Position numbers and translations under genes: made by a program. Below the pieces are notes generated by a model, which worked only from the letters and a program-made list of their open reading frames with translations, ran no database searches and was not told the DNA's origin. DNA of 64,000 nt. It comes from Bacteroidota bacterium. Lineage in GTDB: Bacteria; Bacteroidota; Bacteroidia; Chitinophagales; Chitinophagaceae. The DNA lies in assembly GCA_023409975.1 (NCBI GenBank), contig JAEYQO010000070.1, positions 1 to 64,000 on the forward strand, read 5' to 3'. How positions within the stretch are numbered: position 1 is the stretch's first letter; the number at the start of each line of letters is the position of its first letter. Positions 49,361 through 56,276 of the stretch are shown here, piece after piece.

Positions 49361-49903
49361 ATGGAACAGAATAACACAGGTGTCGGTTCGAGGGTGGAAC
49401 ATGCTCATTTTGGGAGAGGGATCATTGTTGAGGTGGGGTCGGAGTCCTTTACCATTTGGTTTAAAGGTACCAGCACCGTAAAGACTGTAAGTCGTGACTA
49501 CGATGGGCTGCGGATTCTCGAACCAGTTAGTGTTTCAGAGTCCGGGAATGTTCCGCTGGCAGATGTAGAACAGGCACTGGAGAATATTCTGGACAGAAGA
49601 TTGAATGAATTTCAATTAGTGCCAATGGGCAACAAATGGACCAACGGAACTCTGGTCCTGCAGCCTGGAGAAGCCGGGCTACAGTCAAAGGAACTGCCTA
49701 TTGAGACTTTCTTTCACAAGATCGTAATGGTGCGTGACCGGCTGCGGGTGCTGGAACAAAAAATAAATGCCCATAAGACACTGACTGATTCCGAGAAAGT
49801 GGATCTTCAGCAGTATGTTACGGGCATTTATGGTTCGCTCACTACCTTTAATGTGCTGTTCAAAGAAACACATCACCAGTTTAAAGGTAGCTCGAAGGAT
49901 TAA
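49361..49903 (+). CDS. Tudor-like (UvrD-tail-like) domain plus helical domain protein
   Basis: 180 residues from the ATG at 49361. Residues 7-50 read [20 protein letters not shown], which is the small beta-barrel found at the C-terminus of PcrA/UvrD helicases (the V-x-H-x-x-F-G-x-G motif), here alone at the N-terminus. Next comes a helical region of about 110 residues ([16 protein letters not shown] ... [19 protein letters not shown] ... [14 protein letters not shown]) that looks like a helical bundle. I do not know the family. In UvrD the tail binds partner proteins such as RNA polymerase, so this may be an adaptor. Overlaps CsbD by 4 nt. Confidence 0.75.
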   Translation: MEQNNTGVGSRVEHAHFGRGIIVEVGSESFTIWFKGTSTVKTVSRDYDGLRILEPVSVSESGNVPLADVEQALENILDRRLNEFQLVPMGNKWTNGTLVLQPGEAGLQSKELPIETFFHKIVMVRDRLRVLEQKINAHKTLTDSEKVDLQQYVTGIYGSLTTFNVLFKETHHQFKGSSKD

Positions 49904-50091
49904 CGGTCGAGCGACCGGAGCCACTCTATAACTTCTTCACGGGTCTTTCCGAGCTTTTGCTGCAGTCGACCATAAAGTTCATCGTCTTTACCCTCTTCAT
50001 AGCGTAAGTCGTCATCAGTAAGATCACCATTGGCTTGTTTGATCTTACCTTTCCATTCATTCCATTTACCTTTTAATTCCAATCTGTCCAT
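49900..50091 (-). CDS. CsbD family stress protein
   Basis: 63 residues, almost entirely one helical hydrophilic unit: [26 protein letters not shown]...[21 protein letters not shown] is the CsbD consensus (K-x-W-x-x-x-K-G-K-x-x-x...G...D..L). CsbD-type proteins are induced under general stress (SigB in Bacillus); in Bacteroidota they follow stationary phase or osmotic stress. It heads the minus-strand end of a run of small hydrophilic genes. Confidence 0.92.
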   Translation of the reverse strand: MDRLELKGKWNEWKGKIKQANGDLTDDDLRYEEGKDDELYGRLQQKLGKTREEVIEWLRSLDR

Positions 50092-50117
50092 TGTTCTGGT
50101 TTTTTAAAGTGAGTATT

Positions 50118-50312
50118 TTATGCTCTGAAAAAAGAATAGTACATCTCTTCCCTCGGCTTTATCATGTGCAGGGCTTCCTGTTTCGCCTTTCCCATATTGT
50201 AGGCTTCCAGTAAAGCTTTTTCCAATTCAGCATACATGCCATGTCCTTTGGCCGGACAGGCTAACTTTGTAAAGGTCTCTTTCACCAACTGCTTCAATGT
50301 ATCTTCGTTCAT
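50118..50312 (-). CDS. Small hypothetical protein
   Basis: 64 residues, helical and soluble: MNEDTLKQLVKETFTKLACP then KALLEAYNMGKAKQEALHMI and a YYSFFRA end. No motif of a known family. It lies 26 bp upstream of csbD on the same strand, so it may share its message. Confidence 0.65.
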   Translation of the reverse strand: MNEDTLKQLVKETFTKLACPAKGHGMYAELEKALLEAYNMGKAKQEALHMIKPREEMYYSFFRA

Positions 50313-50378
50313 AACCTAACCTTTTCTGCTTGTGATAAAAGACCGTACCAGATAACCGCCCCTTCAGATTTCTTTATC

Positions 50379-50403
50379 AAAAAGAAACCGGCCTCCGCCG
50401 GTT
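50379..50403 (-). terminator. Terminator downstream of the 83-residue hydrophilic gene
   Basis: AACCGGC-CTCC-GCCGGTT (50386-50403); on the minus strand the stem is followed by a T-run (A-run at 50379-50385). Confidence 0.82.
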
Positions 50404-50407
50404 CCAT

Positions 50408-50659
50408 TTACTTGTCTTCGTCAATATCAGAAGGATGCATTGTCGGGTCATCGCTCTGATGGGGAGCCTGACCCTCCTCATGTGACCCGTGCTGGTGTTC
50501 AGGATTCCCCTTATTTACGCTGCCTTCCGCACGTTTTTCCTCACCTCTGTGGCTAACCTCACTCCTGTCTGTAGCCTGACGTCGTTGTGAGCGTGTAACA
50601 TCGGTTTCCTTCTGAGGTTGCTGCTGCCCTTTGTCCTGATTTCTAATTGTTTCTGACAT
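50408..50659 (-). CDS. Small hydrophilic protein (hydrophilin-like)
   Basis: 83 residues from the ATG at 50659 (an upstream in-frame ATG at 50674 adds KTYTM only). The chain is charged and Gln/Glu/Arg/His-rich with no hydrophobic core (SETIRNQDKGQQQPQKETDV ... HQHGSHEEGQAPHQSDD). Probably disordered. Several of the hydrophilic proteins between 43.4 and 51.3 kb share this style, but I see no common motif between them. Confidence 0.55.
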   Translation of the reverse strand: MSETIRNQDKGQQQPQKETDVTRSQRRQATDRSEVSHRGEEKRAEGSVNKGNPEHQHGSHEEGQAPHQSDDPTMHPSDIDEDK

Positions 50660-50697
50660 AGTATAGGTTTTCACTGTAGTGTCAAAAGACTATGCCA

Positions 50698-50737
50698 TAT
50701 AATAGAACAGGCCGCCTGTCGGCAGCCTGTCTATTAT
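50698..50737 (-). terminator. Stem-loop terminator after the TM-rich lipoprotein gene
   Basis: ATAATAG-A-ACAGGC and GCCTGT-CTATTAT form a long imperfect stem at 50698-50737 around a GC-rich centre. It lies 15 bp after the lipoprotein stop on the minus strand. Confidence 0.7.
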
Positions 50738-50751
50738 GTTTCCATTCCTGA

Positions 50752-50991
50752 TTAAGGAGTTGGAGTCGTAGTTGTTCCGGTACCCATGGTGTCAGTGCCC
50801 ATATCTGTAGTTCCCATAGTGTCCATCGTGGTTCCCATGTCGGTAGTACCAGTTCCGCCAGTACCTTCCATAGTACCATAGGTAGACATAGTATCGGTAG
50901 TTGTAGCTGTATCTTCTGTAGTAGTATCACCACAGGAAACAACGAACATACCCAGTGTCAGTGCTAATAATCCAAACTTCAGTGTTTTCAT
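50752..50991 (-). CDS. Small lipoprotein with Thr/Met/Gly repeats
   Basis: 79 residues: signal peptide and lipobox (LALTLGMFVVSCGD, Cys at 20), then a low-complexity tail made of T, M, G, D (DTMGTTDMGTD-like units), ending TTTTPTP. The tail is disordered. Similar low-complexity lipoproteins occur in Bacteroidota next to CsbD and other stress genes. A long out-of-frame ORF over the same bases is a shadow. Confidence 0.65.
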   Translation of the reverse strand: MKTLKFGLLALTLGMFVVSCGDTTTEDTATTTDTMSTYGTMEGTGGTGTTDMGTTMDTMGTTDMGTDTMGTGTTTTPTP

Positions 50992-51129
50992 AATAGTTGT
51001 TTTTATCGCTTTTCTGTTTATACCTAAAAAGGATACCTGTAACCCATGAATAATGCATTTTTCTTATAGTTTTTTTACTGTTTTGGGTTATTGCTTTGAA
51101 AGCAGGAGATAAGCTATTGTCAAAAATGA

Positions 51130-51348
51130 TTATTTGTTTGGGGCGTTTCCGCCAGCAGATTCGTCATTACCAGATGAAGCCACCTTGTCCCCGTCACCGC
51201 CGGTGGCCCGATGGTCCGTCTGGAGATCCTCCCCCGCATACTTTCCTCCCTTATTTGTTGCTGCACTGAAGGCTGATGTTACTCCTTCCTTCTTTATCTC
51301 ATTCCTTGTATTTTCCGGACGCGCCGGTACTTTCTTCTCAGATTTCAT
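51130..51348 (-). CDS. Small hydrophilic protein (hydrophilin-like)
   Basis: 72 residues rich in Lys, Glu, Asn, Gly and Ala (MKSEKKVPARPENTRNEIKK ... GGDGDKVASSGNDESAGGN), no signal peptide, no hydrophobic core. Disordered; no family. It is the first of the minus-strand small genes (51348 to 49900). Confidence 0.55.
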   Translation of the reverse strand: MKSEKKVPARPENTRNEIKKEGVTSAFSAATNKGGKYAGEDLQTDHRATGGDGDKVASSGNDESAGGNAPNK

Positions 51349-51497
51349 AGAGTTCGTTTAGAATCAGGACATAATAATTGTTCCGATCCTGCCCGAATTG
51401 CCGAAAGTCAGCATACTCTTCCATGGTAGCGCTCCTCCCCGGTTCGATTATTTTGCTAAATTCGCACGGCATTTAATAAACAAACAAATTTTTAGCA

Positions 51498-53780
51498 ATG
51501 GCATTTGATCTTGATCTAATCCAGCAGGTCTATAGCGAATTACCGGGTAAGGTAGACGAAGCCCGGAAACTCATCGGACGTCCACTCACTCAGGCAGAGA
51601 AAATTCTCTATGCGCACACTTTCGAAACGCCAGGTAAGGCCTATGAAAGAGGACGCGACTATGTCAACTTCTCACCAGACCGGGTGGCTATGCAGGATGC
51701 GACGGCTCAGATGGCCTTGCTGCAATTCATGACTTGCGGTCGCGATAAAGTGGCTGTACCAAGTTCCGTACACTGCGACCACCTGATTCAGGCAAAGGTC
51801 GGTGCAGTAGAAGATCTGGCCACAGCAAACGAAGTGAACAAAGAGGTCTACGACTTTCTGGCCTCCATATCAAATAAGTATGGTATCGGTTTCTGGAAAC
51901 CAGGCGCGGGTATTATTCACCAGGTAGTGCTGGAGAATTACGCGTTCCCTGGTGGTATGATGATCGGTACAGATAGTCACACGCCAAACGCAGGTGGACT
52001 GGGAATGATCGCTATCGGAGTAGGTGGCGCGGATGCGGTCGACGTAATGGCGGGACTTCCCTGGGAACTGAAAATGCCAAAACTGATCGGTGTTAAATTA
52101 ACCGGCCGCATGAATGGATGGACTTCCGCCAAGGACGTGATCCTGAAAGTTGCGGGTATTCTCACCGTAAAAGGGGGAACAGGTGCGATCGTAGAGTATT
52201 TCGGTCCTGGTGCTGAAACACTAAGCTGTACCGGAAAGGCTACAATCTGCAACATGGGGGCTGAGATCGGTGCTACCTGCTCACTCTTCGCCTACGACGA
52301 CAAAATGTCTGATTACCTGAAAAGCACAAACAGGGAAGAGATCGCTATCCTGGCTGAAAAGATTAAAGATTATCTGCGTTCTGACTTTGAGGTTTATCAA
52401 AATCCCGAGATTTTCTACGACCAGGTAATAGAAATTAACCTGGATACCCTTGAACCCCATCTTAATGGTCCTTTCACACCAGATCTGGCAACGCCGGTTT
52501 CCCAGATGGGCGAGGCCCTGAAACAACACGATTGGCCCGCAACCGTTGAGGTAGCCCTGATCGGTTCCTGCACGAATTCTTCTTATGAAGATATGGCCCG
52601 CTCTGCCGCCATCGCTAAGGATGCACTTTCCAAAGGTCTGAAAGCTAAAAGCGAATTCACCATCACTCCTGGTTCTGAAATGGTGCGTTATACGATCGAG
52701 CGCGATGGTATTCTCGATACTTTCGACAAGATGGGTGGAGTAGTGCTCGCCAACGCCTGCGGTCCCTGTATCGGACAGTGGGCACGTCATATCGACGATC
52801 CAACCCGGAAAAATACTATCGTAACTTCTTTCAACCGCAACTTCGCGAAAAGAAATGACGGACTCGCCTCTACTCACGCTTTCGTCGCTTCACCTGAACT
52901 GGTGACAGCTCTGGCAATAGCTGGTCGGCTGGATTTTAATCCGGTTACCGACAAGCTGATCAATGAGAATGGTGAGGAAGTTATGCTGGAAGAACCAAAA
53001 GGTTATGAATTACCTCCTGCCGGTTTCTCGGTTAAGGATGCCGGATATCAGGCACCTGCAGTCGATGGCTCCAAGGTAGAAGTAGTAGTCAGCCCAACCA
53101 GCGACCGTCTTCAGCTCCTCGAACCGTTCACCGCCTGGGAAGGAACCGATCTCAAAGGCATGAAGCTCCTGATCAAAGCATTCGGAAAATGTACCACAGA
53201 TCATATCTCCATGGCTGGCCCCTGGCTTAAATATCGCGGGCATCTGGATAATATCTCCAACAATATGCTCATCGGAGCTATCAATGCCTACAACATGGAC
53301 ACGAACAATGTGAAGAACCAGTTGACAGGTGCGTTTGGCGAAGTTCCTCAGGTGGCCCGTGCTTACAAGGCGCAGGGCATCGGCAGCGTCGTAGTTGGTG
53401 ATGAAAACTATGGAGAAGGTAGCTCACGCGAGCACGCAGCAATGGAACCACGTCACCTCGGCGTTCGTGCAATCGTTGTAAAAAGCTTTGCCCGTATACA
53501 CGAAACCAACCTGAAAAAGCAGGGTATGCTGGCGTTGACTTTCGTGAACAAGGAAGACTATGACAAGATCCTGGAAGATGATACTATCGATATCATCGGT
53601 CTGAAAGACTTCGCACCCGGACAACCCCTTCTGATGGTCGTTCATCATGCGGACGGTACTTCTCACGAGATCTCGCTGAACCATACCTATAACAGTCAGC
53701 AGATCGATTGGTTCCGCGCTGGTGGTGCACTCAATGTCATCCGTCAGCAGTTTGAGGCCAATGCCGATGCAATCGCCTAA
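51498..53780 (+). CDS. Aconitate hydratase
   Basis: 760 residues, the length of the mitochondrial-type aconitase found in many Bacteroidota. The [4Fe-4S] cysteines are in [14 protein letters not shown] and [13 protein letters not shown]; the swivel domain begins near FAPGQPLLM... and the active-site strings [22 protein letters not shown] and [19 protein letters not shown] are intact. It interconverts citrate and isocitrate in the TCA cycle. The TAAATTCG before it (51457-51464) is a possible promoter box 33 nt upstream of the ATG. A terminator follows at 53806. Confidence 0.95.
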   Translation: MAFDLDLIQQVYSELPGKVDEARKLIGRPLTQAEKILYAHTFETPGKAYERGRDYVNFSPDRVAMQDATAQMALLQFMTCGRDKVAVPSSVHCDHLIQAKVGAVEDLATANEVNKEVYDFLASISNKYGIGFWKPGAGIIHQVVLENYAFPGGMMIGTDSHTPNAGGLGMIAIGVGGADAVDVMAGLPWELKMPKLIGVKLTGRMNGWTSAKDVILKVAGILTVKGGTGAIVEYFGPGAETLSCTGKATICNMGAEIGATCSLFAYDDKMSDYLKSTNREEIAILAEKIKDYLRSDFEVYQNPEIFYDQVIEINLDTLEPHLNGPFTPDLATPVSQMGEALKQHDWPATVEVALIGSCTNSSYEDMARSAAIAKDALSKGLKAKSEFTITPGSEMVRYTIERDGILDTFDKMGGVVLANACGPCIGQWARHIDDPTRKNTIVTSFNRNFAKRNDGLASTHAFVASPELVTALAIAGRLDFNPVTDKLINENGEEVMLEEPKGYELPPAGFSVKDAGYQAPAVDGSKVEVVVSPTSDRLQLLEPFTAWEGTDLKGMKLLIKAFGKCTTDHISMAGPWLKYRGHLDNISNNMLIGAINAYNMDTNNVKNQLTGAFGEVPQVARAYKAQGIGSVVVGDENYGEGSSREHAAMEPRHLGVRAIVVKSFARIHETNLKKQGMLALTFVNKEDYDKILEDDTIDIIGLKDFAPGQPLLMVVHHADGTSHEISLNHTYNSQQIDWFRAGGALNVIRQQFEANADAIA

Positions 53781-53805
53781 GTCGAAAAATTTTCAGGTAT
53801 ATATT

Positions 53806-53834
53806 AAAAGGCTGTCGAAAGGCAGCCTTTTCTA
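53806..53834 (+). terminator. Terminator of the aconitase gene
   Basis: AAAGGCTG / CAGCCTTT stem (53807-53830) followed by TTTTCT, 26 bp after the stop codon. Confidence 0.85.
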
Positions 53835-53879
53835 TTGCTCTCAACTTACTTGCTTTAACACTATATTAGAATCAAATTA

Positions 53880-53912
53880 TTTGCATATTTTAGAGTGGCA
53901 GCAATATCTTTG
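53880..53912 (+). promoter_or_regulatory. Promoter of the pspC-like gene
   Basis: TTTG at 53880-53883, a 21-bp spacer and TATCTTTG at 53905-53912 match both Bacteroidota elements exactly. The transcript would start near 53918, so starts before that position are unlikely. Confidence 0.55.
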
Positions 53913-53963
53913 TGTCAATTACAGAACATCAGGTTCTGCTTAATGCAAATGCCCCGGATATCT

Positions 53964-54197
53964 ATGTACAGACGAATAGCGGAAATGAAGGATTTTATTG
54001 AGTGGAAAGCTTTTGGCGTCTGCTCTGCAATCGGTGACCGTATAGGTGTGGCCTCGAGCAAAATCCGCCTGTGGTTTATTTATATTTCCTTCCTGACATT
54101 GGGGTCCCCAATCATTGTCTATATGGTGCTGGCTTTCTGGATGAACCTGAAACGCTACATCTGGATGAGTAAAAGAAATCCGCTGCGGTGGCTCTGA
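53964..54197 (+). CDS. PspC-domain membrane protein
   Basis: 77 residues from the ATG at 53964 (ATGs at 53943 and 53949 are alternatives; the open frame runs back to 53895, upstream of the promoter box). The PspC core reads EWKAFGVCSAIGDRIGVASSKIRLWFIY then SFLTLGSPIIVYMVLAFW, a short soluble helix followed by one or two membrane helices and a basic tail. PspC-type proteins belong to envelope-stress responses; in Bacteroidota they often stand alone. The stop codon is only 7 bp from the convergent gene's stop. Confidence 0.88.
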   Translation: MYRRIAEMKDFIEWKAFGVCSAIGDRIGVASSKIRLWFIYISFLTLGSPIIVYMVLAFWMNLKRYIWMSKRNPLRWL

Positions 54198-54204
54198 CGG
54201 TATC

Positions 54205-54675
54205 TTACCGACCTATCACTATCGTCTTCAGTAGTTTTTTGTCTTCCGCACCGTAGAATCGAATGTCCCGCAAATGCAGATATTTAGGGATAGCAGCCAC
54301 TGCAATCGGATGATGGTCATAAGTGAGTTTATGTCTTTCCGTTCGGATATGGCAATACACTTCAATGCTTTCCCCAGCCTTCATGGCCTGCTCTTCAAAG
54401 GATAGATAAGCCTGCTTTGGGCCAGGCTCCATCGCTATTACCAGTACATGCTCAAACTCAAAATTGGGATAATCCTCCTTTTCGGTAAAGGTTCCAAACA
54501 ACCTCTGAAATTGCCTTTCGTCACTGATAACCAGAAAATTGATTCCCTTTTGAAACGTATGGTTACCGACGATATAGTAGCCTTCCATGGGTCTCAGTTT
54601 AAAGGCCAGGGGCTGACAAAAAGCTCCTGCTCCCCAAAATATCAGCATAAGGAAGAACAGGAGCCGTGAATACAT
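54205..54675 (-). CDS. Hypothetical secreted protein
   Basis: 156 residues: signal peptide (LLFFLMLIFWGAGAFCQ), then a beta-rich soluble domain with VGNHTFQKGINFLVISDERQ, FEHVLVIAMEPGPKQAYLSF and IEVYCHIRTERHKLTYDHH. No family recognised; the pattern 'ISDERQFQRLFGT' resembles Bacteroidota domains with a protease-inhibitor-like fold but I would not claim it. It is 11 bp after the ureohydrolase gene and probably co-transcribed. Confidence 0.7.
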   Translation of the reverse strand: MYSRLLFFLMLIFWGAGAFCQPLAFKLRPMEGYYIVGNHTFQKGINFLVISDERQFQRLFGTFTEKEDYPNFEFEHVLVIAMEPGPKQAYLSFEEQAMKAGESIEVYCHIRTERHKLTYDHHPIAVAAIPKYLHLRDIRFYGAEDKKLLKTIVIGR

Positions 54676-54686
54676 GAGGTGAAAAG

Positions 54687-55736
54687 TTAATCTGCTACAA
54701 GATAATTACACATTTTGTAAAGTGCACGGGCACCCACTATACTGTCAATATTATCTGTGCCGCTTTGTCCGCTGCTCACTTCGTTCAGATCAAAGCCTAT
54801 CAGCTTCCTGCCGCTACTCCTCAAAACCTTAAACAGGTAAAAAACCTGCTCCAGCTCAAAACCTCCTGGTACGGGCGTGCCGGTATTCGGGCATAACTTC
54901 GGATCAAGCCCGTCAATATCAAAACTGATATATACCTGACCCGGTAATTGACGGACGATCTCTTCGCATATTAGCTTCCAGCTGTCCCCTTCAAACTGGC
55001 GCTCCTTTATTTTCTGGTCAAACCAGGTAACAACCCGATCGCCTTGCTGTTCCATGTATTCCAATTCCTCGTCGCAGTAATCCCTGATACCAACCTGAAC
55101 CAGCTTCTCTACCTGCGGAACTTCCTCAAGGATATTATACATGATCGAAGCATGAGAATAGGTGAAGCCCTCGTACGCCTTTCTCAGATCAGCATGGGCG
55201 TCAATCTGGAGAATACCGAAACTTGGGTATTGTTCCGACAGGGCTTTCACAAATCCCAGCGGTGTACTATGATCTCCTCCCAGAAGAGCCACCTTCCTGC
55301 CTTTCAAAAGCTGAGCTTTGGCGGATTCATACACCCATTTGTTTAACATGCGACTCCCTTCATTAACTTCCTCCAGCTTCTCGGAAAGCTGCTCGTTTTC
55401 TTCAACGACTCCACCGTCGATCAGGTGAGATATGATCAGTTCGGCACACTGCCTCAGGTAATCGCTTTTCTTTTTAATGCTTTTTTCAACCGGGGTCATG
55501 TAAAATCCCCTCTTCCAGCCTCCGGGTACATCAGGATCATAAAGATCTACCTGCATAGAAGCATCAAATACATCCTCCGGGCCACGCGATGTGCCTCCGC
55601 GATAGGAGGTAGTTACCTCCCAGGGCACAGGTATCAGCACCAGCTCCGCATCCGCCTCCCGGAATGGAAGCCCGAATATGTTATTTGATTTAAGTCCTAC
55701 TGAATTTGGATCAAATCCAGACAAATCCATTGCCAT
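54687..55736 (-). CDS. Arginase/agmatinase/formimidoylglutamase family ureohydrolase
   Basis: 349 residues from the ATG at 55736; the frame extends to 55781, but family members begin as here (MAMDLSGFDPNSVGLKSNNIFGLPF). The binuclear manganese motifs are all present: GGDHSTPLGF, DAHADLR, and SFDIDGLDPKLCPNTGTPVPGG, with the E..D ligands in FDLNEVSSGQ. The enzyme hydrolyses a guanidino or formimidoyl substrate; in Bacteroidota this clade is usually called formimidoylglutamase or agmatinase, which cannot be told apart here. Divergent from ccmE. Confidence 0.93.
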   Translation of the reverse strand: MAMDLSGFDPNSVGLKSNNIFGLPFREADAELVLIPVPWEVTTSYRGGTSRGPEDVFDASMQVDLYDPDVPGGWKRGFYMTPVEKSIKKKSDYLRQCAELIISHLIDGGVVEENEQLSEKLEEVNEGSRMLNKWVYESAKAQLLKGRKVALLGGDHSTPLGFVKALSEQYPSFGILQIDAHADLRKAYEGFTYSHASIMYNILEEVPQVEKLVQVGIRDYCDEELEYMEQQGDRVVTWFDQKIKERQFEGDSWKLICEEIVRQLPGQVYISFDIDGLDPKLCPNTGTPVPGGFELEQVFYLFKVLRSSGRKLIGFDLNEVSSGQSGTDNIDSIVGARALYKMCNYLVAD

Positions 55737-55795
55737 GCTTGCAAATTTTAACTTTGGCGAAAATAAACTAAAACGGAACAAAGCGCTTTATGGTT

Positions 55796-55803
55796 TACCT
55801 TTG
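55796..55803 (+). promoter_or_regulatory. -7 promoter box before ccmE
   Basis: TACCTTTG (exact TAnnTTTG) 49 nt before the ccmE start at 55853; it overlaps the divergent promoter region of the ureohydrolase. Confidence 0.4.
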
Positions 55804-55852
55804 CCAAAAGGGTCGGATGATGCGTCCCTGCCTCTAAAACATTACTACTGAT

Positions 55853-56248
55853 ATGAAGAAAACACACATAGTGCTGCTGGTTCTGGTTGCAGCTACTGTA
55901 TGCATTATCGTAAGTATGTTCGGAGACTTCAGCACCTATGAAACGTTCAAGTCTGCAGCCCGCGAACCAGGAAAGCAATACCATGTCATCGGATTCCTGG
56001 AAAAAGACAAGGAAATGAACTACGACCCAAAGATCGATCCGAATCATTTCAGTTTCTGGGTGAAGGACAAAGCGGGTAACGTCAATCAGGTAATTTTCAG
56101 TGGAGCAAAGCCTACAGATATCGAAAGAAGTGAACAAATCGTCATGACTGGTTATATGGAGGGGAATACTTTCCGTTGTAACAAGATTCAGATGAAATGT
56201 CCATCCAAGTACAAGAATGACCAGGTGGCCATCGGTAACGCTGGCTAG
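55853..56248 (+). CDS. ccmE: Cytochrome c maturation haem chaperone CcmE, CxxxY type
   Basis: 131 residues: one N-terminal membrane anchor (IVLLVLVAATVCIIVSMFG), then a small OB-fold domain (YHVIGFLEKDKEMNYDP, HFSFWVKDKAGNVNQVIFSG, IVMTGYMEGNTFRCNKIQMK). The haem-attachment region reads KCPSKYKND: C116 and Y120 form CxxxY, where the classical protein has HxxxY with a covalent haem histidine. The C variant is known from archaea and some sulfate reducers. It holds haem in the periplasm for delivery to CcmF, which is the next gene. Confidence 0.9.
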   Translation: MKKTHIVLLVLVAATVCIIVSMFGDFSTYETFKSAAREPGKQYHVIGFLEKDKEMNYDPKIDPNHFSFWVKDKAGNVNQVIFSGAKPTDIERSEQIVMTGYMEGNTFRCNKIQMKCPSKYKNDQVAIGNAG

Positions 56249-56276
56249 TATATCATCACACCACAACCAGTATAAA

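Noticed and set aside
50682..50942. 86-codon frame over the small lipoprotein gene
   Set aside because: A shadow frame of the TM/Thr-rich repeat of the lipoprotein.
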